A stretch of 30,284 nt of DNA from DAOTZS01 sp034434335 (GTDB taxonomy: Bacteria > Chloroflexota > Anaerolineae > CG2-30-64-16). The stretch's first letter is position 1, and each line of letters begins with the position of its first letter. A program made the translations under genes and the position numbers. Positions 7,366 to 14,333 of the stretch are shown in pieces. The DNA is taken from contig DAOTZS010000075.1 in the NCBI GenBank assembly GCA_034434335.1, positions 1 through 30,284 on the forward strand, read 5' to 3'. The notes beneath the pieces were generated by a model that saw nothing but the letters and a program-made list of their open reading frames with translations, made no database searches and was not told the DNA's origin.

Positions 7366-8301
7366 ATGAGCGAACTCGGGCGTCTGTTGCAAGAAGCCCG
7401 CACTGCCAGAAACTTGAGTTTGGCTGACGTTGAGGCCGCAACTCGCATCCGACAGAAGTACCTGGAGGCTATGGAGCGCGGGGATTTCGCAGCTTTGCCA
7501 CCGGGTGCTGTAGCGCGTGGGCTCTTGCGCACCTATGCCCGCTTTCTGGAGCTTTCGGTAGATGAGGCGATGCGCCGCTACATCGAGGAAAGCGGCGATG
7601 CCGGTGAAGACATCCCCATTGCCGAGCCGGGAAAACCACGGCTGGTAGACTATAGGCCCCTTGAAGTGGAGTTACTGGATACCAGGCCCACCTGGACCTG
7701 GCTGCACTGGGCCGTCACTGCCATTGCCATCCTGGTGCTTGCGTTTGCCGGCTGGTGGTATTTCAATCGTCCACCGGGGCAGAGCTTACGGGCTGCGTTT
7801 GGCCCTGCCCCTTCCTCCACCCCCACGGCCACGGCCACCCGTTGGGTCGTCACTGCCACCCCCAGGCCTCCGGAGCCGACTGCCACCCAGCCCGCGCCTC
7901 AGGTCATCCCTACTTCCGATTTGCTGCCGTTGCCCACACCTACGGTGCCTCCCACGGAGACGCCCACCCCCAGGCCCACGGCAACGCCCGAAGTAGTACC
8001 CAGCCTCGCCATGGAGATGCGTATTACCCAGAGAGCCTGGGTCAGGGTCTTGGTGGACGGCCAGAAGGTGGAAGAGAGTACCCTGGAAGCCGGCGAGACC
8101 CGCTTCTGGGAAGCTATGGAGTCTATCCTTATCCGCACAGGCAATGCAGCCGGTGTGACCCTGGTGCTCAACGGCGAAGAATTGGGGCCCATGGGCCAGG
8201 TTGGCGAGGTGGTTGAACGGGAATGGGTGGTAGGCGAGGGGGAGCTTCCAGCCGGCCCAGCCGTATCTGAGCCAACACCTACACCCACACCTGCTGGCTG
8301 A
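7366..8301 (+). CDS. RodZ-like protein: N-terminal HTH, one TM segment, C-terminal DUF4115-type domain
   Basis: 311 aa. Residues 2-72 form a Cro/cI-type helix-turn-helix of the RodZ kind: LGRLLQEARTARNLSLADVE, then IRQKYLEAMERGDF, then ARGLLRTYARFLEL. One TM helix lies at about 112-133. A Pro/Thr-rich linker (148-220) resembles cell-wall-spanning linkers. The C-terminal beta domain (about 222-295; ITQRAWVRVLVDGQKV, then WEAMESILIRTGNAAGV) matches DUF4115. RodZ couples MreB to the cell-wall elongation machinery; in genomes without MreB the role may differ. GGGGG at 7356-7360 supports ATG 7366 over ATG 7351. The neighbouring amidase fits a cell-envelope theme. A MITE occupies its leader. Confidence 0.85.
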   Translation: MSELGRLLQEARTARNLSLADVEAATRIRQKYLEAMERGDFAALPPGAVARGLLRTYARFLELSVDEAMRRYIEESGDAGEDIPIAEPGKPRLVDYRPLEVELLDTRPTWTWLHWAVTAIAILVLAFAGWWYFNRPPGQSLRAAFGPAPSSTPTATATRWVVTATPRPPEPTATQPAPQVIPTSDLLPLPTPTVPPTETPTPRPTATPEVVPSLAMEMRITQRAWVRVLVDGQKVEESTLEAGETRFWEAMESILIRTGNAAGVTLVLNGEELGPMGQVGEVVEREWVVGEGELPAGPAVSEPTPTPTPAG

Positions 8302-8370
8302 TTTCTCCCTGCCTGCGGCGCCTCTCAGGCAGCGCATCTCACTCTGGCGCCCTGCGCCTGAACAGGCACT

Positions 8371-9921
8371 ATGCACTATTATCTTCTCACCCTCGGCTGC
8401 CCCAAGAACACCGTAGATAGCGAAGGGATGGCCATGTTGTTGGGCCAGGCAGGTCTGCGCGGCACGGCGACCCCTGAAGATGCCGACGTGCTGATTGTCA
8501 ACACCTGTGGCTTTCTGGCTGCGGCCGAGGAGGAATCGCTGGTCGCCCTCAAGGAGTTGGCCAGGAACAAGCGGGATGGCCAGGCCCTGATCGCTGCCGG
8601 TTGCATGGTCGAGCGCGCGGGGGAACGCATCGTGCGTTCTGTGCCCGAAGTGGATGCCCTGTTGGGCACTCGACGCTGGATGGAGATCGTGCCTCTGCTC
8701 GAAGGCCTGCGCGAACGGCGTGGCCCACACGCTTTCGGCCGCCTTGCGCTGCTGGGAGACCCTGCCCTGCTGTTTGTGGGCCCCACGCCCCGGCCACCTG
8801 TCGTGGCCGGCAGCGCCTATCTGAAGATCAGCGACGGCTGTGATGCCCCCTGCACATTCTGCGCTATCCCCGGCATCAAGGGCCGGCTGCGCAGCCGGCC
8901 CCAGGAGGCCATCGTGGCCGAGGCCAGGTCGCTGGTGGCCGGCGGCGCGCAGGAGCTGATCCTGATCGGCCAGGATATCACCAGCTATGGCCGAGACCTG
9001 GGCCAGCCTGACGGGCTGCCCGACCTGCTACAGGCTATCCTGGATGCTGTGCCCGACCTGCGGTGGCTACGCCTGATGTACGCCTATCCCGGTCGCATCT
9101 CCGAGCGCCTGATCACCGTCATGGCAGGCGATCCGCGGGTATGCCATTATCTGGATGTCCCCCTTCAACACGGTCATCCGGCAGTGCTGAAGCGAATGTC
9201 TCGGCCCAGCAATGTCGAAAGGCAACTGGAGCTCTTTGCTCGCCTGCGCGCTGCCATGCCTGACATCGCCTTGCGCAGCACGTTTATCGTGGGTTTCCCA
9301 GGCGAAACCGAGGCGGAGTTTCAAGGCCTGCTGGACTTCCTGGCCGCCATCCAATTCGACAGGGTCGGGGCTTTTACCTTCAGCCCCGAGCCGGGCACGA
9401 AGGCTTACGACATGCCAGGCCAGGTGCCCGAGGAGGTGAAAGCTGAACGATACGCGCGCTTGATGCAGGCTCAGCAGCGCATCTCCCTGGCGCGCAACCA
9501 GGCGCAGGTAGGCAGGGTGCTTGATGTGCTGGTGGAAGCCCATGGGAAGATACAAGACAGGACCGCGCGCGGGGACGATGATGCCAGAGTGGCAGCCGGC
9601 GCGCGTCTCGAGGAGCTAAGGGGGCCCGTTTCTGTGGCGCGTTCCTACCGCGATGCGCCGGAGATTGACGGCCAGGTAATCATCCCTGGGAAATTGCCAG
9701 TGGGCAAGATGGTGCAGGTACAGATCACCGGAGCCACCGAATACGATCTGCTGGCCACAACTGAGATTGAGGAACCGAACTCTGGCGAATTCAGGAGACA
9801 CCCACAGCTTGGGCTTGGCAACCTGAGCGACACAAGACGTGGACTTCGTAGTAGCGACTTCAGTCGCTCAGAGCGCGTTCAGGACGACCAAAGTCGTCCC
9901 TACGAATTAGCTACTCGATGA
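8371..9921 (+). CDS. rimO: Ribosomal protein S12 methylthiotransferase RimO, with a C-terminal extension made by a repeat
   Basis: Radical-SAM methylthiotransferase that adds a methylthio group to the conserved Asp of ribosomal protein S12. The UPF0004 domain begins YYLLTLGCPKNTVDSEG, followed by VNTCGFL and AGCMVERAG. The radical-SAM CxxxCxxC is C157, C161 and C164 (SDGCDAPCTFC). The TRAM domain ends at about ITGATEYDLLATT. The length of 516 aa exceeds the usual roughly 440-460. From about residue 492 the frame reads through the palindromic repeat at 9845-9906, giving a basic, Ser/Arg-rich tail absent from the family. The stop overlaps the convergent DUF1232 gene by 11 nt. The separation of 69 nt from rodZ suggests possible co-transcription. 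Confidence 0.92.
   Translation: MHYYLLTLGCPKNTVDSEGMAMLLGQAGLRGTATPEDADVLIVNTCGFLAAAEEESLVALKELARNKRDGQALIAAGCMVERAGERIVRSVPEVDALLGTRRWMEIVPLLEGLRERRGPHAFGRLALLGDPALLFVGPTPRPPVVAGSAYLKISDGCDAPCTFCAIPGIKGRLRSRPQEAIVAEARSLVAGGAQELILIGQDITSYGRDLGQPDGLPDLLQAILDAVPDLRWLRLMYAYPGRISERLITVMAGDPRVCHYLDVPLQHGHPAVLKRMSRPSNVERQLELFARLRAAMPDIALRSTFIVGFPGETEAEFQGLLDFLAAIQFDRVGAFTFSPEPGTKAYDMPGQVPEEVKAERYARLMQAQQRISLARNQAQVGRVLDVLVEAHGKIQDRTARGDDDARVAAGARLEELRGPVSVARSYRDAPEIDGQVIIPGKLPVGKMVQVQITGATEYDLLATTEIEEPNSGEFRRHPQLGLGNLSDTRRGLRSSDFSRSERVQDDQSRPYELATR
9845..9906. repeat. Cloverleaf-like palindromic repeat inside the rimO 3' end
   Basis: An outer stem TTCGTAG/CTACGAA (9845-9851 with 9900-9906) encloses two perfect hairpins: AGCGACT-tc-AGTCGCT (9853-9868) and GGACGAC-caaa-GTCGTCC (9882-9899). 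The result is a three-way junction in DNA or RNA. A degenerate copy lies at 4256-4313. It lies between convergent genes and could also act as a bidirectional transcription block, though there is no T tract. Confidence 0.9.
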
Positions 9922-10285
9922 CCCGGTACTCTCCGTCCAACACCTCTCCTCCAGCCTCGTCGTGACCAGGCTGGCTGTCGTGGCCACGCAGAGCAGCCAG
10001 GTGCTCCCTCACAACGGCAGGCGGGCAGAGCTCGATAAACAGCCTCACGGCCAGAGCCAGGATCACCAGATCGTCCACCTGCCCCAGGAGCGGCACCAGA
10101 TCGGGCAAGAGATCCACAGGAAACAGCACATAAGCAGCCGCCAAAGCCGGAACCAGTAACTTGGTTGTGGTGGCCACCCGCGGGTCACGCATCAGCCTCC
10201 AGGCCAGGCGTGCACTGCGGATCAGCCCTGGCCACAGGCCGCTCTGGCTCCCCACAGGAATCGTCTTTTGCTTTCTGGCTCTCAT
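9911..10285 (-). CDS. DUF1232 (YkvA-like) small membrane-associated protein
   Basis: 124 aa. The diagnostic DUF1232 stretch is LLVPALAAAYVLFPVDLLPD followed by LVPLLGQVDDLVILALAVRL, a hydrophobic hairpin with the conserved PxDLxPD and DD motifs. A basic N-terminus precedes it and a polar tail follows. The function of the family is unknown; YkvA-like proteins are widespread inner-membrane or membrane-bound proteins. GGGAGAAGGGG lies upstream of the ATG. The stop codon overlaps the end of rimO. Confidence 0.85.
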   Translation of the reverse strand: MRARKQKTIPVGSQSGLWPGLIRSARLAWRLMRDPRVATTTKLLVPALAAAYVLFPVDLLPDLVPLLGQVDDLVILALAVRLFIELCPPAVVREHLAALRGHDSQPGHDEAGGEVLDGEYRVIE

Positions 10286-10302
10286 CTGCTATCCCCTTCT
10301 CC

Positions 10303-10333
10303 CGCGTGGAAACACGCGTGGCCCCCGAGGGGC
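10303..10333. other. Two back-to-back hairpins in the intergenic space
   Basis: CGCGTG-gaaa-CACGCG (10303-10318) and GCCCC-cga-GGGGC (10321-10333) lie between the 8-TM protein stop and the DUF1232 start (both minus strand). No T tract follows on either strand, so an attenuator or processing signal is as likely as a terminator. Confidence 0.5.
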
Positions 10334-10392
10334 GGTTTCCCCCGGCCAACTCTGGTTACCGAATGGCCTGGCTCTGGCTTCTGCCGAGCCTG

Positions 10393-11298
10393 TTACCCCC
10401 TTTTCTGGTCTGCATGCTCCTGCGCATCGGTCTCGGATGGGGGCGGCGTTTCCGGTTCCCGCTTGCTTTGGGCCAGCAGGGCATAGATATCTACCGCACC
10501 TTCATCGCTGGACGGGGGCGTGCTCTCGGCTGAGGTTGTCCTGCTTGGCGGCTCGGGCTCGGCTACCTGTGCCGGGAGCTCCTGGGAAATCGAAGTCCCT
10601 GGCGCCGGCTTGCTGACCTCGAAGTCAGGTGGGGCGACCACCGGAGGCGCCTTGCCAGCGCGGCCCAGAGAACCGGCCAACAACCCCAGCCCCCCGACCA
10701 ATAACAGCACGGGCCACCACTGCAGCACCGTCTGGGTTGTGCTCAGCGCGCTGACCAGCGTAACCAGCCCTACCAGGATCAATGCTGCCATCGGGATAGC
10801 AGCCCAGCGGGTGTTAAGCTGGACCGGGTGCAGGAAGTAGAGGAGGGCGAAGACCAACCCCAGGCCCACGAAGAAGAGCCCCAGCCAGCTCAGCCGGCTC
10901 AGGCTCTCCTCCAGCCCTACCAGCACTCCCACTACAGTCAGCACTCCTCCGGGGATGATAGCCCACCAGTTCTCCTTGCGGGCTAAAAACGAGGCCCAGA
11001 AGCCCAATGCCACTCCGAACAAGATCAGCCCCGCGCCCCATCGGCCCAATTCCATCCCGCGCGCCTCGAGCACGGTCATTGCCCCAATGCTCAGCAGGGT
11101 AAAGCCGGGGATTGCCCGCCACCAGCCGCCAGCGTTGAAAAGGAACCAGATCAAGAACCCCAGGCCAACGACTGCAAACAGGCCGCCCCAGATCACATCC
11201 CCCCACTCCTGGAAAACCCCCAAGTTCTTCAAGAGCAGAAACACACCGACCAGGACCAGGAAAAGCGCCCAGGCCAGTTTCTGGCTAAACCATCTCAT
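10393..11298 (-). CDS. Eight-TM membrane protein with a disordered acidic/Pro-rich cytosolic tail
   Basis: 301 aa. Eight hydrophobic helices occupy residues 1-215, arranged as repeated hairpins with short turns (first helix LAWALFLVLVGVFLLLKNLG). The pattern resembles LiaF/DUF5668-type helical-pair proteins, but no catalytic motif is seen. Residues 225-301 are Pro/Ser/Glu-rich and charged (ESTPPSSDEGAVDIYALLAQ). ATG 11298 was chosen; an in-frame ATG at 11340 would take its first 14 codons partly from MITE-2 copy b and is unlikely to be ancestral. No function is proposed. Confidence 0.75.
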   Translation of the reverse strand: MRWFSQKLAWALFLVLVGVFLLLKNLGVFQEWGDVIWGGLFAVVGLGFLIWFLFNAGGWWRAIPGFTLLSIGAMTVLEARGMELGRWGAGLILFGVALGFWASFLARKENWWAIIPGGVLTVVGVLVGLEESLSRLSWLGLFFVGLGLVFALLYFLHPVQLNTRWAAIPMAALILVGLVTLVSALSTTQTVLQWWPVLLLVGGLGLLAGSLGRAGKAPPVVAPPDFEVSKPAPGTSISQELPAQVAEPEPPSRTTSAESTPPSSDEGAVDIYALLAQSKREPETPPPSETDAQEHADQKRG

Positions 11299-11315
11299 TT
11301 TAGTGTCCCTCTCTC

Positions 11316-11552
11316 GGGATGGTTCAAAATCGGTTAACACTTTCTGCCCCCTCGGGCCTTCGTTGCCCCTCTCCCCCCTTGGCCTGCGGCCAGGGGAGAG
11401 GGGGGATTATAAGAGGGGGTTTTTGCGGCGGCCTTTGGCCGCCGCAAAAACCCTTTTCTCCCCTCCCCTGTGAGGAGGTGGGGGGCCCTGAGCGGCAACT
11501 CTAACGACCGCAAAAAGTGTAAACCAATTCTACCAGCAAATTGAACCATCTC
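11316..11552. mobile_element. MITE-2 copy b (237 bp) with 8-bp target duplication
   Basis: Begins GGGATGGTTC and ends GAACCATCTC, flanked by CCTCTCTC at 11308-11315 and 11553-11560. Subterminal GGTTAACAC and GTGTAAACC correspond to copy a. A perfect 14-bp stem TTTTTGCGGCGGCC (11420-11433) pairs with 11437-11450; relative to copy a one base pair has changed on both arms (A-T to G-C). The segment 11299-11659 otherwise holds no gene. Confidence 0.9.
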
Positions 11553-11659
11553 CCTCTCTCTTATGACAACAACTGCCAACGACGGAAGTGGCCTCTCGTC
11601 TCTCTCGGGACGGGCTGCGGGGCCGCCGCTCTCTATCATGACAGATCTGCCACCACAAG

Positions 11660-12049
11660 TCAGTCAGCAGCCCCATCCCCCGCGCGCGAGTGAGCTGGGA
11701 AGGTTGCCCGATTGGCCGGCGACCTGGCCGCATCCCAGCCATGGGCCCTGGCCCAACGCCAGTCGGTGGCTGCCTGGAGGGCAAAAGCCAGGGCGAGCAG
11801 GCTCCACAACACCCTTTCCCACCAACGCGTGGCACCCCAGGCCAGGCTGGCTGTGAACATCAGCATGCCGCTGGCAAAGGGTACCTGGAACAGTGCCAGG
11901 CCCAGAGCATGGCGCAACCGCACCCTGCGCACAGCAGCCCACCAACTGGTATAGCTCCATGCTGCGCCAGCGATGGCCAACCCGACAATCCACAGCGCAT
12001 TGCGCGCCACAAAAAGCCAGTCTATCAGACCGTCCACCTCCGCGTCCAT
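11660..12049 (-). CDS. Small hypothetical membrane protein
   Basis: 129 aa with three hydrophobic segments: LFVARNALWIVGLAIAGAAW, HALGLALFQVPFASGMLMFT and RVLWSLLALAFALQAATDW. The C-terminus is polar. I do not recognise a family. An overlapping frame on the same strand lacks a membrane pattern and was set aside. The Shine-Dalgarno is weak, so the start is uncertain. The 162 nt upstream, to the next gene, contain no recognisable feature. Confidence 0.55.
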   Translation of the reverse strand: MDAEVDGLIDWLFVARNALWIVGLAIAGAAWSYTSWWAAVRRVRLRHALGLALFQVPFASGMLMFTASLAWGATRWWERVLWSLLALAFALQAATDWRWARAHGWDAARSPANRATFPAHSRAGDGAAD

Positions 12050-12211
12050 CGGAAGAGATGTTCACGCTCCTGGCGCGCTGGCCCTGGCGAGGAGTGACGA
12101 CCACGATTTGATGGATATGGCCCGGGCAAGGAGTTCTGGCCTAGCTCTCCAACAAGTTGAGGACCCCTGCCGTACGGCTGGCCTGCCCATCAAATGAGCT
12201 GTGACAGAATA

Positions 12212-12712
12212 CTAGGCGCCCTCTTCCTTGCCGGCCAGCTCATCGGGCTCCCACTCGCTGACGGCCCATGCGCTGGCAGTGAGAACCAGCCTGATCTCGT
12301 CTTCTGTGCCGAAAGCCAGCGCCAGCCCGCCTTCCTCGTCGGCCTGGTCGTAGTCCATCAGGGCCAGCTCGTCATCCACCAGTTTGCCCACTACCTCGAA
12401 GATATCGTCGATGCCCCGGGTTGGCCCGCTGTCCGGGTCAGGGTAGGCCATCGCCGCGTAGAGCTCCAGGGCCAGCCCATCTTCCAGGAACAGGTCGCAG
12501 TCGAAGACTTCCTGCTCCTCGGGCGGAGTTTGCTCCTGGCCCTCCTCTTCCTCCGCCCCTTCCCACAGCTCCAGCCCGAGCACCTGCAGCCCCAGCAGTT
12601 CATCGAGCTCGGCGCGGGCGTCGTCATCCAAAGTGACCAGCAACTCCTCATCTGGTTCCTCGTCGAAGTCCGGGAAGCGCTCGAATTCCGCTTCCGTCCC
12701 ATTGTTGTTCAT
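12212..12712 (-). CDS. Highly acidic hypothetical protein
   Basis: 166 aa, very rich in Asp and Glu (for example FDEEPDEELLVTLDDDARAE and GAEEEEGQEQTPPEEQEV), with a more ordered C-terminal half containing GIDDIFEVVGKLVDDELALM and IRLVLTASAWAVSEWEPDEL. No cysteines except one, no TM segment. A strong AGGAG/AAAGGA precedes the ATG. A possible -10 (TACAAT on the minus strand, 12827-12832) lies upstream. I do not recognise the family; the acidity could reflect nucleic-acid mimicry or metal/partner binding, which is speculation. Confidence 0.65.
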   Translation of the reverse strand: MNNNGTEAEFERFPDFDEEPDEELLVTLDDDARAELDELLGLQVLGLELWEGAEEEEGQEQTPPEEQEVFDCDLFLEDGLALELYAAMAYPDPDSGPTRGIDDIFEVVGKLVDDELALMDYDQADEEGGLALAFGTEDEIRLVLTASAWAVSEWEPDELAGKEEGA

Positions 12713-12933
12713 AGTAGTCCTTTCTCCTGCTTACCTGAGACATTGAATTGGCCGTTCCCGCCGGGTTCGCTGAAACGGCGCCACGCGCCATTGACTTTTC
12801 ACCCGATGATCCCCTGGCGCGCATGCATTGTACCACCAGATTGATCAGGGGGCGAATTTGAGGGGACGACCCTGCAAGTCGCGCAGTGCAAGAGGGGCTG
12901 CGAAACTCGACCTTAAAATCTAGCGCCAACCTA

Positions 12934-12962
12934 TTGACAAAGACGATCCGGGCTGCTATACT
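12934..12962 (+). promoter_or_regulatory. Consensus sigma70 promoter of the candidate ncRNA
   Basis: TTGACA (12934-12939, perfect -35), a 17-bp spacer and TATACT (12957-12962, 5/6 match). It is the best promoter in the window, and no ORF of plausible coding quality follows on this strand. Confidence 0.8.
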
Positions 12963-12969
12963 TATAGCG

Positions 12970-13327
12970 CCACAGGGAAGATAGCTGATTGGGTGTAGAC
13001 CAAGGCAAGAAGAAAGTACGGTGGTTCAATCTGATGGTGAAAAACCAAAAGATAGTCCACCAGAAATCGGAGGCAGGTTGAGCTAGTCAGTTGTCGGATC
13101 TGTGGTGAGGGAGCCCCGAGAAATCACTGGTTGTCCTTAGCCCGAAGTGCTCCAGAGAACCTGGAACTCTCGCCAGCTAACCTGAAAAGCCCTTGCCTAA
13201 CCGCAAGGAAGCGCAGGTAATAAAGCTGACAAGGCGAGACAAACGTGGGCCAGGGGACGAGAGAACCAGATGGTTGCTTGGGGCCCCTCTGTTTTAATGG
13301 CCAGCCTTCTCCAGGTTGGCCCTTTTT
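12970..13327 (+). ncRNA. Candidate structured non-coding RNA of about 358 nt, family not recognised
   Basis: The region runs from the predicted start site of a consensus promoter to a rho-independent terminator and lacks a credible ORF. Base pairing is ordered. 5' domain: CCACAG/CTGTGG (12970-12975 with 13100-13105), TAGCT/AGCTA (12982-12986 with 13081-13085), GGTGG/CCACC (13020-13024 with 13057-13061), ATCT/AGAT, and GGT-gaaaa-ACC at the tip. 3' domain: CTCGCC/GGCGAG (13169-13174 with 13233-13238), AGCT/AGCT, CCTG/CAGG (13181-13184 with 13214-13217), and CCTTGC/GCAAGG (13191-13196 with 13203-13208). A third stem near the end is AACCA/TGGTT (13264-13275). I checked by eye for conserved cores of RNase P RNA, tmRNA, SRP RNA and the 6S fold and found none. 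It converges on hpt. Confidence 0.65.
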
Positions 13328-13932
13328 ACATCTTCGCTGCCCGATCGGCCCAACCTCAAAATCTCCGGTTTTAGCTCGCCCACAAACGGCAGATGCCGAT
13401 ACCCTTCCTGGTAGTCTAGCCCGTAGCCCACTACAAAGCGATCTGGCAGGTCAAACCCTTTGTATTTCAGGGGGATGTCGGCCAGGCGATGTTCAGGCTT
13501 GTTGAACAGTGTGCACACCTCCAGGCTGGCCGGGTTGCGCGCCTTCAGGGTGCGCAACAGATAGCTCAGGGTCAGGCCCGTATCAATGACATCCTCGACG
13601 AACAGCAGGTGTCGCCCTTCGACCGCCTCGTCCAGGTCCTTGATCAGGCGGACCGGCCCCTTAGCCGGCTGCCTGGGGGCATAGCGGGATATGGCCATGA
13701 AGTCTACAGTCACCGGGATGGTGATGGCACGCAGCAGGTCGCTCATGAAGAACAGTACGCCCTTGAGCACGCCGATCAGCAATGGGTTCAGCCCCGCGTA
13801 GTCCTGGCTGATCTGGGCCCCAAGTTCCCTGACCCGCCGACGGATCTCTTCCTCGGAGAGCACAATCCTGCTGATGTCGCGCAACATAGGTGAGAGGCCA
13901 GGCTGCTCAGAGTCCATGGATATGCTTGTCAT
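13294..13932 (-). CDS. hpt: Hypoxanthine phosphoribosyltransferase
   Basis: Purine-salvage PRTase converting hypoxanthine/guanine plus PRPP to IMP/GMP; 212 aa (typical 175-190 plus a short N-terminal extension). It shows GVLKGVLFFMSDLLRAI (PPi loop), VDFMAISRY (flexible loop), the PRPP-binding LLFVEDVIDTGLT with E113-D114, and the C-terminal PDRFVVGYGLDYQEGYRHLP typical of Hpt. ATG 13932 has AGGAG 7 nt upstream; a longer start at 13980 would run into the preceding gene. Last gene of the recD2/kinase-like/nuclease-like/hpt run. Its 3' end also contains the terminator of the convergent ncRNA. Confidence 0.92.
   Translation of the reverse strand: MTSISMDSEQPGLSPMLRDISRIVLSEEEIRRRVRELGAQISQDYAGLNPLLIGVLKGVLFFMSDLLRAITIPVTVDFMAISRYAPRQPAKGPVRLIKDLDEAVEGRHLLFVEDVIDTGLTLSYLLRTLKARNPASLEVCTLFNKPEHRLADIPLKYKGFDLPDRFVVGYGLDYQEGYRHLPFVGELKPEILRLGRSGSEDVKRANLEKAGH
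13299..13327 (+). terminator. Terminator of the candidate ncRNA, inside the 3' end of hpt
   Basis: The stem GGCCAGCC/GGTTGGCC (13299-13306 with 13314-13321, one G-U pair) has a 7-nt loop and is followed by CTTTTT. It acts on the + strand. The same bases encode the last codons of hpt on the minus strand. Confidence 0.75.
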
Positions 13933-13947
13933 CGGATGCTCCTCTTG

Positions 13948-13974
13948 GCGCCAGGAGCGCCAGGAGCGCCAGGC
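13948..13974. repeat. Three tandem 9-bp repeats (GCGCCAGGA)
   Basis: Two exact units and one with a final mismatch (GCGCCAGGC) fill most of the 44-bp gap between the nuclease-like gene and hpt. It looks like a slippage product; no function is evident. Confidence 0.6.
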
Positions 13975-13976
13975 GC

Positions 13977-14333
13977 TCACAGCTTATTCGTCATCATTTC
14001 GGGGTAATCCTCGACACCGAACTTCAGCAGCAGCGAACGGATGTCACGGCGCTTGAACAATTTGATGTTGACATCGGGATAGAGTTCGCGCAACCGGCGT
14101 ACTTTGCGGTTCTTGTGGCGGATCTGATGTGGCTGCATGGTGGTGAGTTCTACGTACAGGTCCTGTTCTGGCAGATAGAAGTCGGGAGTGAAGGCATCGG
14201 TCACGTTCCCTTGCTCGTCCCGCTCCAGGACAAAGGTCCGAGGTTCATACTGCCAGGGGATGCCATAGAAGTCGAGGATACGGGCGAATTCCTCTTCGAC
14301 CGGATGGGCGAATGAGCGTGCGGAAGCCTTCAT
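13977..14333 (-). CDS. Small nuclease-like protein, divergent PD-(D/E)XK fold candidate
   Basis: 118 aa. The layout resembles small restriction-endonuclease-like proteins: N-terminal helix with E13-E15 (HPVEEEFARILDFYG), then IPWQYEPRTF, FTPDFYLPEQ with D51, and DLYVELTTMQ with E62, followed by a basic helix HKNRKVRRLRELYP and NIKLFKRRD. The third catalytic position, usually Lys two residues after the Glu, is Thr (E-L-T), so it is either inactive or uses the nearby K74/K77. It overlaps the upstream kinase-like gene by ATGA, implying coupled translation. Function is not established. Confidence 0.7.
   Translation of the reverse strand: MKASARSFAHPVEEEFARILDFYGIPWQYEPRTFVLERDEQGNVTDAFTPDFYLPEQDLYVELTTMQPHQIRHKNRKVRRLRELYPDVNIKLFKRRDIRSLLLKFGVEDYPEMMTNKL

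Noticed and set aside
10161..10616. Plus-strand frames across the DUF1232/8-TM intergenic region
   Set aside because: They are antisense to two well-supported minus-strand genes and have no domain or start-site support.
12934..13327. RNase P RNA, tmRNA, SRP RNA or 6S RNA
   Set aside because: Conserved cores I would expect (for example the P4 GGAAAGTCC-type block, tRNA-like ends, SRP tetraloop domain, 6S open bubble) were not seen. A covariance-model search would be needed to be certain.
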